NCBI RefSeq assembly: GCF_026319325.1 | Contig: NZ_JAPDMU010000001.1 | Coordinates: forward strand, 806,001-870,000 | Source: Methylophaga sp. OBS3 | GTDB taxonomy: Bacteria > Pseudomonadota > Gammaproteobacteria > Nitrosococcales > Methylophagaceae | Length of the DNA stretch: 64,000 bases | Reading direction: 5' to 3' | Shown here: positions 8,974 to 17,185 of the stretch, piece after piece | Layout: every line of letters starts with the position of its first letter | How positions within the stretch are numbered: the stretch's first letter is position 1 | Translations under genes and position numbers: made by a program | The notes under the pieces: generated by a model | What the model was told of the DNA's origin: nothing | The model's database searches: none | Seen by the model: the letters and a program-made list of their open reading frames with translations, nothing else

Positions 8974-9515
8974 GAGCCAAATTTTTTCTGTTACTGATGT
9001 TAGCCGCAGCCCAAAGTCATGCAGCTGAGTTTGAACCGCATTATCAGCTTGGGGCACAAACACTGACTTTATGTTCACAAACACCCATGAAGAAAATGCT
9101 TTTTAACCTTGGGGATGTGGCTTTGTATGCCAAAGATTGTGCCATAGTGACGGCCGACACACTCACCTCACAACCAGTTCATTTAACGTTTAAGTATGAA
9201 CGTGCCTTTGATGGCGATGATTTTATTGAATCATCGGATGTGTTGATTAAACGTAATACGGCTCAAGTGGAATATCAGGCGATACAAAGCGACTTAAATG
9301 CATTTAATGCTAATTACCAAGCTATTGCTGATGGCGAACGTTATGACATTGGTTGGTCAGAGGCGACCGGATTGGTTTTGAGCAAAAATAACCGACAGCT
9401 CAGTCAGAGCAATTCAGCTGAACTTGCGGGTATCTATTTTCGGATCTGGTTTGGCAAAGATCCTTTTAGTAACGCAATGAAAAACGCCCTACTCCAGGGC
9501 GCTTTAAATCGTTAA
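8970..9515 (+). CDS. Chalcone-isomerase-like exported protein
   Basis: 181 residues with a Sec signal peptide (cleavage near SHA-AE). The mature part resembles the bacterial chalcone-isomerase-like domain, e.g. MLFNLGDVALYAKDC, VHLTFKYERAF and the C-terminal GIYFRIWFGKDPFS. Bacterial members bind or handle fatty acids or small hydrophobic ligands; the reaction here is unknown. The start is a TTG at 8970 overlapping the previous stop (TTGA), with AGGAG about 7 bases upstream. It is co-transcribed with the NTF2-like lipoprotein and ends 2 bases before the convergent TPR gene. Confidence 0.82.
   Translation: MRAKFFLLLMLAAAQSHAAEFEPHYQLGAQTLTLCSQTPMKKMLFNLGDVALYAKDCAIVTADTLTSQPVHLTFKYERAFDGDDFIESSDVLIKRNTAQVEYQAIQSDLNAFNANYQAIADGERYDIGWSEATGLVLSKNNRQLSQSNSAELAGIYFRIWFGKDPFSNAMKNALLQGALNR
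9480..9501 (-). terminator. Rho-independent terminator of the ectoine/TPR operon, inside the convergent gene end
   Basis: CGCCCT-ACTCC-AGGGCG pairs perfectly and on the minus strand is followed by five T residues. It lies 17 bases beyond the TPR gene stop and inside the last codons of the opposite gene, so the two convergent operons share this space. Confidence 0.55.
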
Positions 9516-9517
9516 GT

Positions 9518-10414
9518 TTATTCTCCGCTTGGGAACAAGATTTTCTGTAATCCAGGGTGTTCTTGTAGAGGCTGTAAAGCGGGATCCTGCGTAATTTCCT
9601 CACGATAACTTTCGCTGCGGCTAATGGCCTCTTTCAAGTAGAACAAGGCTTCTTCGTATTGGCTTAGCGCCGTATATGAACAGGCAAGCTGATAAAACGC
9701 ATGGCTATTTTCTGGATCAATCAATAACGCTTGATGACAAAGGTTTGAAGCCCATTGAGGCTCACCCAATTCCAATACCGCATCAGCTTTGTAGGTTAAG
9801 GCTTCACAATCATCACGCTTAATCTTCAAGATCTGATCGTAGATGCCAATCTTATGGGCAGCACTATGTTCCTGAGCTGCGCGCAACCACAAAGATTGCA
9901 GTTCTTGGGTACGCTCAATTTCCTCGCGGTTTTCTTCGATATGCAGCGTTTTTTGATTTAGCTGTTGCTCAATCGCATGTAATCGTTGCTCATACTGATT
10001 TACCAACTTAGAAATTTCTTCATCAGCCAGTGAGTGAACACGCTCGCGAATTTCACGAATTGATGTCCAGCCAACCAACACCAAAATCGATGTTGCCCCG
10101 GCAATCAGATAAAAGAAATAAGTGACCGTATTGGTTGAGTAACTTACCGCTTTATCTACTGCGTTAATTTCTCTATCAACGACTTGCTGCATCATTTCAT
10201 GACGCTGTGCAGCCATATCTGTTCGCAGTTGTTTAAGCTCATCTAAAACATATCGCTCAATAAACGGTGAATAGAGCGGCTCATTTAAAGCCTCAACTTC
10301 GGCTTCAAACTCAGCGACTTGTGCATCAGGCAATGGCGTGACCTGTACTGGCGAGTCATCCGCCAAAACAGGTGTCGCCAAAAACATCAGCAGGGCTATT
10401 AACCGGCTAGACAT
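9518..10414 (-). CDS. Membrane-anchored TPR-repeat protein at the end of the ectoine operon
   Basis: 298 residues: an N-terminal signal peptide (cleaved near VLA-DD), a second hydrophobic segment at about residues 97-119, a charged coiled coil (about 125-175) and a C-terminal array of about three TPR-like helical pairs (about 180-285, with SHAFYQLACSYTALSQYEEALFYLKEAI as the clearest). It overlaps the aspartokinase gene by 16 bases and so is translationally coupled to it. It has no known part in ectoine synthesis; a scaffold or osmotic-stress role is possible but unproven. I do not recognise a named family beyond TPR. Confidence 0.75.
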   Translation of the reverse strand: MSSRLIALLMFLATPVLADDSPVQVTPLPDAQVAEFEAEVEALNEPLYSPFIERYVLDELKQLRTDMAAQRHEMMQQVVDREINAVDKAVSYSTNTVTYFFYLIAGATSILVLVGWTSIREIRERVHSLADEEISKLVNQYEQRLHAIEQQLNQKTLHIEENREEIERTQELQSLWLRAAQEHSAAHKIGIYDQILKIKRDDCEALTYKADAVLELGEPQWASNLCHQALLIDPENSHAFYQLACSYTALSQYEEALFYLKEAISRSESYREEITQDPALQPLQEHPGLQKILFPSGE

Positions 10415-11841
10415 ATTGCTCGTCCATGGTCATGCACTTCCACCAGATGGCTATGCAAACTCTTAATCGCATCACCATAATCATCTTCATCAATAATGAA
10501 TTGCATATCAACTTGACGCATCGACTGATGCATTGCCAATACACTGATATTTTTTTCAGCTAATGCCGCTACCGTTTTAGCCAAAATACCAGGAATTTTC
10601 ATATCACTACCAATCGCCGAGACAATTGATACCTTCTGCTGATTGATCTCCGCTTCCGGAAAACTTTCAGTCAACGCATCACGAATACGACGAATCGTCT
10701 TCAGATTGGTTGAAAGGTAATGGGTAATGGTATTGGCATTAATATCCTTAGAAATAATGTGCGCCTTGAACCGACGAATCTGACTCAAGATCTCATTATC
10801 ATATTGATGGATATTGCCAGCCATGTCCTGATCAAAGACTTCAAAAGCAAAGACACCTTTACAGCCTGCGATGATCTCAACACATGGCTTACTGCTGACA
10901 TAATCACCCGTAATCAGCGTACCCGCATGTTCTGGCTCGAACGTATTGCGCACGCGAAGTGGAATATCATTCTGACGCAGACCTTTGGCAGCTTTAGGAT
11001 GAATCGCTTCCATGCCTAAATTCGCTAACTGATCAGCCACATCATAATTAGTGCGGCCAATCGGTACGGCGTTGTCTTCACCCACTAGTCGCGGATCAGC
11101 ACTACTTAAATGAAACTCTTTATGAATGATGGCTTCGTTGGCTTTTGTCAGAACAGCAATTCGACTAAATGTCATCTCACTGTAGCCACGATCAAACGTC
11201 GACATCAAACCAATTTCACTATGGGCATAACCTGTCACAATCGGTAGCTGCGTTGCCAAGTCAATCTTGGCAAAAGCCTTCTCAATACGTGCATCCAGTG
11301 TCATATGTTTGTCAGTTTGCCAACCTGTCAGATCAACAAATACTGCGTTAATGCCATCTTGTTTGAGCAGTTTCGCTGTATTCCAAGCGCTATGTGCTTC
11401 ACCGATACTAGCTAACATTTCGCGCACGGTTGCCAAGTGCTGATCTAGAGCAAAGTGACCATGCTGACATAGGCGTTGCAGATCAGCTAATACACGATAA
11501 GCATCATCTAAACGCTCAATGATAAATTCATCAGCTTCAGTCGCTAGCTTAGTTTCACCAAACAGATTCTTATTAATAGCCAAAATTTCAACTTTCAGCT
11601 TATCTAAAGCCTCCTGCCAGCTGTCATCATTGACGCTGTTGGCAAACTCAGCATAAACACCTGCCTGCCCATTTTTCTTGTGTTCTAACAACAGATTGGT
11701 AATACCGCCATAAGCAGATACTACAAAGATACGTTGGTACAGGCTTTCTTCGTGTACTGGTTTGAGAATGATATTGTCGCGCACCGCAACATAATCACTC
11801 ATCGAGGTGCCGCCTATTTTTTCAACGGTATGAAAACTCAT
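10399..11841 (-). CDS. ask: Aspartate kinase, ectoine-type (Ask_Ect)
   Basis: 480 residues. It phosphorylates L-aspartate, the first step toward aspartate semialdehyde and ectoine. The N-terminal VEKIGGTSM stretch is the kinase substrate signature. STFDRGYSEMTFSRIAVLTKA is a diverged form of the usual GRGGSD region, as seen in the specialised ectoine-linked aspartokinases. Two ACT domains follow at about 330-475 (VSIVSAIGSDMKIPGILAK and ISVLAMHQSMRQVDMQFII). Ask_Ect enzymes are usually less feedback-inhibited than LysC (family knowledge). It lies 36 bases after ectC and completes ectABC-ask. Confidence 0.94.
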   Translation of the reverse strand: MSFHTVEKIGGTSMSDYVAVRDNIILKPVHEESLYQRIFVVSAYGGITNLLLEHKKNGQAGVYAEFANSVNDDSWQEALDKLKVEILAINKNLFGETKLATEADEFIIERLDDAYRVLADLQRLCQHGHFALDQHLATVREMLASIGEAHSAWNTAKLLKQDGINAVFVDLTGWQTDKHMTLDARIEKAFAKIDLATQLPIVTGYAHSEIGLMSTFDRGYSEMTFSRIAVLTKANEAIIHKEFHLSSADPRLVGEDNAVPIGRTNYDVADQLANLGMEAIHPKAAKGLRQNDIPLRVRNTFEPEHAGTLITGDYVSSKPCVEIIAGCKGVFAFEVFDQDMAGNIHQYDNEILSQIRRFKAHIISKDINANTITHYLSTNLKTIRRIRDALTESFPEAEINQQKVSIVSAIGSDMKIPGILAKTVAALAEKNISVLAMHQSMRQVDMQFIIDEDDYGDAIKSLHSHLVEVHDHGRAICLAG

Positions 11842-11877
11842 AAAGGACTCTTTCGTCTTTTTGTTTGTTTTAAAAGA

Positions 11878-12279
11878 TCAGGCAACGGTTTCAGCATCCA
11901 ACTCGTAAGCGCCTTCGGCGTTATGGACTTCTTTACCGTTTAATGGTGGGTTAAACACACAAGCGAGTTTCAACTCTTTAAATGCACGCAGCACGTGACG
12001 GTCATGTAGGTTCAGGTTGTAAAGCGTACCCGGTGTGATTTTGTAAACTTTGCCGTCATCCAGTGTTTCAACTTCACCTTCACCACTGATGCAATACACT
12101 GATTCTAAATGGTTTTGGTAATGCATACGGAAATCAGCGCCCGCATAGATAGTCGTAATGTGGAATGAGTAGCCCATGTTGTCGTCTTTCAACAGCATGC
12201 GTGTGCTTTCCCAGTTACCATCTGGTGAAACGATACGACGATTTGTTTTTTCGGCTTCTTGTAGTTGTCTGACAATCAT
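11878..12279 (-). CDS. ectC: L-ectoine synthase
   Basis: 133 residues, normal family length, single cupin domain. It cyclises N-gamma-acetyl-L-2,4-diaminobutyrate to ectoine in the cytoplasm. Recognisable segments are [20 protein letters not shown] at the N-terminus, the [12 protein letters not shown] metal-site strand, [19 protein letters not shown] and the conserved [14 protein letters not shown]. Third gene of the operon. No ectD hydroxylase gene follows, so the cluster makes ectoine rather than hydroxyectoine unless ectD lies elsewhere. Confidence 0.97.
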   Translation of the reverse strand: MIVRQLQEAEKTNRRIVSPDGNWESTRMLLKDDNMGYSFHITTIYAGADFRMHYQNHLESVYCISGEGEVETLDDGKVYKITPGTLYNLNLHDRHVLRAFKELKLACVFNPPLNGKEVHNAEGAYELDAETVA

Positions 12280-12312
12280 TTTTGTCTCCCATTAATTTAG
12301 TTATGAAACGCA

Positions 12313-12330
12313 GGCGGCCGACTGGCCGCC
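12313..12330 (-). other. GC-rich intercistronic hairpin, ectB-ectC
   Basis: GGCGGCC and GGCCGCC pair perfectly around a four-base loop, in the 69-base gap between ectB and ectC. There is no T-tract, so this is more likely an RNA-stability or processing element than a terminator. Confidence 0.5.
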
Positions 12331-12348
12331 GCGAGGAGAGTTGGGCCA

Positions 12349-13683
12349 TTAACCGTTGTTCGCTTTGCTCACTTCTTCACTGACTGAGTAATCGCCTTCG
12401 AAGAAATCTTTTTCTTCAGGGATAGTGTCAGCTTTAGCGCATACTTCCTTGATTGACTGCTCCAGAATTTCAATACCTTTCTTCAGGTTTTCATCACTGA
12501 TCGTTAGTGGGCACAGGAATTTCACAACATGATCATCCGCACCACTAGTTTCGATAATGAGGCCTTTCTGGAAGCATTTACGCGTGATTTGGCCAGCTAA
12601 TTCACCATTAACACAGTTGATACCACGGAACATGCCACGGCCATGTGAGTTAAAGTTGCCTTCACCATATTTGGCAACGATTTCGTCAACGCGGTCGGCG
12701 ATAAATTGACCTTTACGCTGTACTTCCTTGGCAAAGGTATCGTCTTTCCAAAACGTATCGATAGCTGCTTTTGCAGTGACGAACGCATGATTGTTACCTC
12801 GGAACGTACCGTTGTGCTCACCTGGTGACCATTGGTCAACTTCAGGTTTCATTAGCACGACGGCAAATGGCAAACCGTAACCACTCAAAGATTTAGATAA
12901 AGTCACGATATCTGGGTAAATACCCGCTTCTTCGAAACTGAAGAATGTACCTGTGCGACCACAACCTGCTTGGATATCGTCAACAATCAGCAATACGTCA
13001 TGACGCTTACAAACATCTGACAAACTACGTAACCAAGTCATAGATGCTGCGTTAATACCGCCCTCACCCTGTACTGTTTCAACAATGACTGCTGCAGGTT
13101 TATCAACACCACTACTTGAGTCAGACAACATTTTGTCTAACAGATTAGTAGTATCAAAATCGTCACCTAAGTAGCCATCGTAAGGGATACGAGTAGAACC
13201 ATGTAACGCGATACCAGCACCACCACGGTGAGTTGAGTTACCTGTAACCGACAGTGAACCTAAGCTTTGACCATGCCAGCCATTAGTAAACGACACGATG
13301 TTTTCACGGCCTGTTTTCTTACGCGCAATTTTTAAAGCGGCTTCAACGGCGTTGGTACCTGTTGGGCCGGTAAACATCACCACGTAATCTAAATCACGTG
13401 GTTTTAAGATATTTTCATTGAAGCTTTCTAAGAACTCACCTTTAGCACGGCTGTGTAAGTCTAAACCTTGGGTAATACCATCGCTTTCAATGTATTCAAG
13501 CAGTTTCTTTTTAAACGCAGGATGGTTGTGACCATAGTTCAACGAACCTGCACCAGCTAAAAAGTCGATATATTCGTTACCATCTAAGTCATAGATGATT
13601 TCACCTTGAGCCCGGTCAAACACCCGTGGAAATGCTCTCGCATATGAGCGAACTTCCGATTCAATCTCTTCAAAAATTTTCAT
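12349..13683 (-). CDS. ectB: L-2,4-diaminobutyrate transaminase
   Basis: 444 residues; class III PLP-dependent aminotransferase. It transfers an amino group from glutamate to aspartate semialdehyde, giving 2,4-diaminobutyrate. Evidence: [20 protein letters not shown] (cofactor phosphate region), WHGQSLG, the acidic [18 protein letters not shown] motif and the PLP lysine in [14 protein letters not shown]. The length and the N-terminus ([17 protein letters not shown]) match EctB. It starts about 40 bases after ectA. Confidence 0.97.
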   Translation of the reverse strand: MKIFEEIESEVRSYARAFPRVFDRAQGEIIYDLDGNEYIDFLAGAGSLNYGHNHPAFKKKLLEYIESDGITQGLDLHSRAKGEFLESFNENILKPRDLDYVVMFTGPTGTNAVEAALKIARKKTGRENIVSFTNGWHGQSLGSLSVTGNSTHRGGAGIALHGSTRIPYDGYLGDDFDTTNLLDKMLSDSSSGVDKPAAVIVETVQGEGGINAASMTWLRSLSDVCKRHDVLLIVDDIQAGCGRTGTFFSFEEAGIYPDIVTLSKSLSGYGLPFAVVLMKPEVDQWSPGEHNGTFRGNNHAFVTAKAAIDTFWKDDTFAKEVQRKGQFIADRVDEIVAKYGEGNFNSHGRGMFRGINCVNGELAGQITRKCFQKGLIIETSGADDHVVKFLCPLTISDENLKKGIEILEQSIKEVCAKADTIPEEKDFFEGDYSVSEEVSKANNG

Positions 13684-13712
13684 AAATTTCTCCTAAGTTA
13701 TATTACGGGTAG

Positions 13713-13731
13713 CGCCTGACCGGATCAGGCG
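13713..13731 (-). other. Hairpin at the ectA-ectB junction
   Basis: CGCCTGA and TCAGGCG pair perfectly across a five-base loop and overlap the last codons of ectA. No T-tract follows on the minus strand. With the ectB-ectC hairpin it may set the relative stability of the ect messages. Confidence 0.4.
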
Positions 13732-14243
13732 TTAATAGCTTTGAAAGGGCCAACTTTCACCAACATTTCCGTTTTATGTTGGCCGGCAAAATGTTTGTCT
13801 TTATCGAAATGAACGTCACTATCGATTTGGGTATCGAGCTTACGTGCCAAACCTTCAAAAAGAGCCCATGAAGCCTTGTTATCTGGCGTAATTGTTGTTT
13901 CGATACGTTTGATGTCTTGGTTAGATGGTCTTGCCAAAATACTTTTGATCATTTTGGTTGCCAGACCTTGTCCTCTGGCTCGCTCACCCACCGCGACTTG
14001 CCAAACAAATAATGTGTCGGGCTGCTGGGGCAAACGGTATCCAGAGATAAAACCTGCTACGTCACCATCTAATAATGCCGCTACTGATGTTTCAGCAAAG
14101 TGACTGGCTTGCAGCAAGTTGCAATACATTGAATTGGTATCTAGTGGTGGGCAATTTTCAATTAGTTGGTGAACTGAAGCACCTAACTCAGCGTTAGGTT
14201 GCACAAGTTCGATATCAAGCGTTTTCGCTTTTGGCTGTGTCAT
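13725..14243 (-). CDS. ectA: L-2,4-diaminobutyrate N-gamma-acetyltransferase
   Basis: 172 residues, a GNAT-fold acetyltransferase. It acetylates 2,4-diaminobutyrate using acetyl-CoA. The acetyl-CoA loop is seen in VAVGERARGQGLATKMI, and the family segments CPPLDTNSMYCNLLQASHF and FVWQVAV are present, as is the ETTITPDNKASWALF stretch. First gene of the ectoine operon; the promoter and EctR operator lie about 120 bases upstream. The Shine-Dalgarno sequence is weak. Confidence 0.97.
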   Translation of the reverse strand: MTQPKAKTLDIELVQPNAELGASVHQLIENCPPLDTNSMYCNLLQASHFAETSVAALLDGDVAGFISGYRLPQQPDTLFVWQVAVGERARGQGLATKMIKSILARPSNQDIKRIETTITPDNKASWALFEGLARKLDTQIDSDVHFDKDKHFAGQHKTEMLVKVGPFKAINA

Positions 14244-14359
14244 TATTTATTTAACTCTATTATTTATAGAACAATTAAATTATTTAATTAAAAAATCACA
14301 AAAACTGTCATTAAATCTTAATATTTATTATTTAACAGCATGTTAGCAATCAAGTTAAA

Positions 14360-14391
14360 TCTATAGTACACTAAACATTATTAAAAACCAA
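14360..14391 (-). promoter_or_regulatory. ectA promoter with EctR-type operator
   Basis: Reading the minus strand, bases 14377-14360 are TGTTTAGTGTACTATAGA, a pseudopalindrome of two 8-base half-sites separated by GT. This closely matches the EctR operator reported from methylotrophs (TATTTAGT-GT-ACTATATA; family knowledge from memory). It contains a -10 TACTAT (14368-14363), with a TTGGTT -35 at 14391-14386 after a 17-base spacer. A MarR protein bound here would cover the -10 and block ectABC-ask transcription. Confidence 0.72.
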
Positions 14392-14510
14392 ATCGGATTT
14401 TTAAATGGCATCTTTAAAGAGGTCATTAGAATATAGTAGTGATTAAGTTTGTGAGGACGTGCAGTAAATCGAATTGATGCTGTAACCAAACCTAGAAAAA
14501 GTGGGACAAT

Positions 14511-15086
14511 ATGCTGAATCAATTACAAATAAATACTGAGCAGATTGATGATCTGGGTCTCAGTAATTCTGAAAAGGAACATTTGTTGAATCACATTGAA
14601 GAAGTGTTGGTCGCTTTACGGCGCGTGATACGTGCAACTGATTTGCACTCTAAATATTTGGTTAAGACAACCAGCCTGACTGCCCCGCAAATTCTGCTGT
14701 TGCAAACGCTGCGTGATAAAGGCCAAGTCACTATTGGTGAATTGGCAACGGACATGAGCCTGAGTCAGGCAACCGTTACCACTATTTTGGATAGATTGGA
14801 AAAACGTGAGTTGGTTTATCGTAAACGCTCTTTAACCGATAAACGAAAAGTCCATGCCTACCTCACAGATGCCGCACTAGAAATGCTCAAAAATGCACCG
14901 ATCCCCTTACAGGACCGGTTCACGCGTGAGTTTAGTAAGTTGCAGGAATGGGAACAGACGATGATTATTTCGTCGCTAAAACGTGTTGCTCAGATGATGG
15001 ATGCACAACATATCGATGCCTCCCCTGTACTTGATGTGGGTGGCTTACTTGATAGACAAGATGCCAGCCCTGAGTCAAAAAACTAA
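14511..15086 (+). CDS. ectR: MarR-family repressor of ectoine genes
   Basis: 191 residues. The winged helix-turn-helix is plain: APQILLLQTLRDKGQVTIGELATDMSL then SQATVTTILDRLEKRELV and the wing RKRSLTDKRKVHAYLT. It is divergent from ectA, the arrangement of ectR in Methylophaga and Methylomicrobium, where it represses ectABC-ask at low salinity. The operator at 14360-14377 lies in the shared 267-base intergenic region. The stop overlaps the convergent reductase gene by 4 bases. Confidence 0.93.
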   Translation: MLNQLQINTEQIDDLGLSNSEKEHLLNHIEEVLVALRRVIRATDLHSKYLVKTTSLTAPQILLLQTLRDKGQVTIGELATDMSLSQATVTTILDRLEKRELVYRKRSLTDKRKVHAYLTDAALEMLKNAPIPLQDRFTREFSKLQEWEQTMIISSLKRVAQMMDAQHIDASPVLDVGGLLDRQDASPESKN

Positions 15087-16129
15087 GGTGATGGATTCGG
15101 CTGTTGTTGGTGAATCGCTTCAATCCTAGCCAATACGTCTTCTGACAACTCTAGGTTTGCACTGGCGATATTGTTTTTTAGCTGCGCCATTGTGGTTGCC
15201 CCAATAATGGTTGAAGCATTAAAGGAACGGCTATTTACATAAGCTAATGCCATTTGAGAGGGATCTAACGAAAACTCATTAGCTAAATCAACATAAGCCC
15301 GTGTAGCGGCAACTGCTTGCTCATTACTATAGCGCGCATAATGTGGCCATAAATTAAGGCGTGCATTATCTGGTGCTTGATTGTCTAAATACTTACCCGA
15401 TAACACACCAAAACCAAGTGGCGAGTAAGACAGCAAACTGACCTTTTCTCGATAACTAATCTCGGCACAACCGACTTCATACGTGCGGTTTAATAAACTA
15501 TAAGGATTCTGCACTGAAGCAATTAATGGCAGATCTAAAAGTTTGGCAGCATTGATAAACGACATGATGCCCCAAGGCGTTTCATTGGATAAACCAATAT
15601 GACGGATCTTCCCGGTATCAACATGTTTTTGAAGTGCTTGGAGCGTTTCAGCGACAGATGTCATTTCTGGCTCATCAGTTGGATCTTTAAAGCCTAACTT
15701 TCCAAAGTAATTGGTTTGACGTTCCGGCCAGTGTAATTGATATAAATCTAAATAATCTGTTTGCAGTCTCGCCAAACTATCGTTCAACGCTTTATCAATA
15801 TTTGCCGCATCAAAGCGACTTTGACCGCCACGAATATGTGGGATCCAATCAGGCCCTGGCCCCGCTATTTTACTCGCGATAATGAAGTCATCACGTTTGC
15901 CACGTTGTTTCAACCAATTGCCAACGATTTTTTCGGTGGCACCATAGGTTTCTGCTTTTGGTGGAATGGCATATAGCTCTGCGGTATCAATAAAATTCAC
16001 GCCTTGGGCAACAGCATAATCTAATTGCTCAAAGCCTTCGGCTTGCGTGTTTTGTTCACCAAACGTCATGGTGCCCAAACAAATCTCACTGACTTGTAGG
16101 TTGGTTTGGCCTAATTGATTAAATTTCAT
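15083..16129 (-). CDS. NADP(H)-dependent aldo/keto reductase, Tas-like
   Basis: 348 residues with an aldo/keto reductase TIM barrel. The catalytic Asp-Tyr are in FIDTAELY, and the Lys is in FIIASKIAG. The LYQLHWPER active-site His and IRHIGLSNETPWG strands, the SYSPLGFGVLSGKY signature and the C-terminal STIIGATTMAQLKNNI cofactor region are all present. Length and N-terminus (LGQTNLQVSEICLGTMTFGEQNT) match the Tas/YajO-like subgroup. The substrate is unknown. Monocistronic, convergent with ectR. Confidence 0.92.
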   Translation of the reverse strand: MKFNQLGQTNLQVSEICLGTMTFGEQNTQAEGFEQLDYAVAQGVNFIDTAELYAIPPKAETYGATEKIVGNWLKQRGKRDDFIIASKIAGPGPDWIPHIRGGQSRFDAANIDKALNDSLARLQTDYLDLYQLHWPERQTNYFGKLGFKDPTDEPEMTSVAETLQALQKHVDTGKIRHIGLSNETPWGIMSFINAAKLLDLPLIASVQNPYSLLNRTYEVGCAEISYREKVSLLSYSPLGFGVLSGKYLDNQAPDNARLNLWPHYARYSNEQAVAATRAYVDLANEFSLDPSQMALAYVNSRSFNASTIIGATTMAQLKNNIASANLELSEDVLARIEAIHQQQPNPSP

Positions 16130-16240
16130 ATTACTTCTTAGTTTTGAATTTTAAGACGTTATACAGCCATGAATCACTGCACATTTGTAAGGCAGCTTAA
16201 TAGAAAGTCACGGTGAAAGTCTATTTGAAAGGCAGTATGG

Positions 16241-17185
16241 CTAATTAATATTATTGCCACTCACCGAGCGTAACTTATTTACTGCAAGCGATGCTGCTGA
16301 AGTACGTGTTTCGACGCCAAGCTTGGTTAACACATGCTCCATATGTTTATTAATGGTTCTAGGGCTAGTACCTAAAATCTCACCAATACTTTTATCGGTT
16401 TTACCCAGAATCACCCAATGCAAAACTTCAGACTCACGATTAGTGAGATTAAACACCGCACGTAATGCTTCGATTTGAGCGGTTTCAGACTCTTCACGAA
16501 GTAGGATCAGCCACTGATCTTCACTGTGCAAATCTGCTGCTGTAAAAATCAGTCGTCCACTTGGGTTATTGATTATCAGCGGACTGATTCTAGCCTTTCC
16601 ACCTTGATGTAACTGGTTGACCCAATTACGCAGTGCTTCAGGCGTTTCTGGTTGCATACCTTGATCATCTGTCTCCAGATAATTACCCATCAGCTGTCGA
16701 GCGAGAGGTGTTTGCCAAACCACTTTGCCCGAATCGGGCAACACGGCGATAGCAGCCTGACCAAACGCATCTAATGCACTTTGCGTCTGATTAATCAGTT
16801 TTGAATTTTTAAGGTGGGTCTGAATTCGCGCAATAACCTCAATCGGACTCAGCGGCTTTGTCACATAATCAATACCGCCCGCAGCGAAACCGGCAACCAC
16901 ATGCTCAGATTCGGTTAACCCCGTCATAAAGATAACGGGAATATGTCGCGTATTAAGATCTTTCTTTAATTGTTTACAAACGGTGAAACCATCCATCTCA
17001 GGCATTAAAGCATCTAATAGAATCAGATCTGGACTCGCATCCATACTGATTTGGATTGCAGACTCACCATTATCAGCCACCATGACGGTATAGCCTGACT
17101 CCACTAAAGCATCATGTAAGAGTGCCAGCGTATCTAATGAGTCATCTACAACGAGAACAACGTAACTATTTACACTCTCAGACAT
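16241..17185 (-). CDS. LuxR/NarL-type response regulator, partner of the permease-kinase
   Basis: 314 residues. An N-terminal receiver (about 10-125) carries the phosphoacceptor in LILLDALMPEMDG and the Lys in DYVTKPLSP. The central region (about 140-235) looks PAS-like (AAIAVLPDSGKVVWQT). A C-terminal LuxR helix-turn-helix (about 245-305) reads LTNRESEVLHWVILGKTDKS, then IGEILGTSPRTINKHMEHVL. The start overlaps the kinase gene stop by 8 bases, so the two form one operon. It probably activates the fmd/urt operon and its own operon via the TACGT palindromes at 34337-34352 and 20700-20715 (inference from shared sites and their promoter positions). Confidence 0.9.
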   Translation of the reverse strand: MSESVNSYVVLVVDDSLDTLALLHDALVESGYTVMVADNGESAIQISMDASPDLILLDALMPEMDGFTVCKQLKKDLNTRHIPVIFMTGLTESEHVVAGFAAGGIDYVTKPLSPIEVIARIQTHLKNSKLINQTQSALDAFGQAAIAVLPDSGKVVWQTPLARQLMGNYLETDDQGMQPETPEALRNWVNQLHQGGKARISPLIINNPSGRLIFTAADLHSEDQWLILLREESETAQIEALRAVFNLTNRESEVLHWVILGKTDKSIGEILGTSPRTINKHMEHVLTKLGVETRTSAASLAVNKLRSVSGNNIN

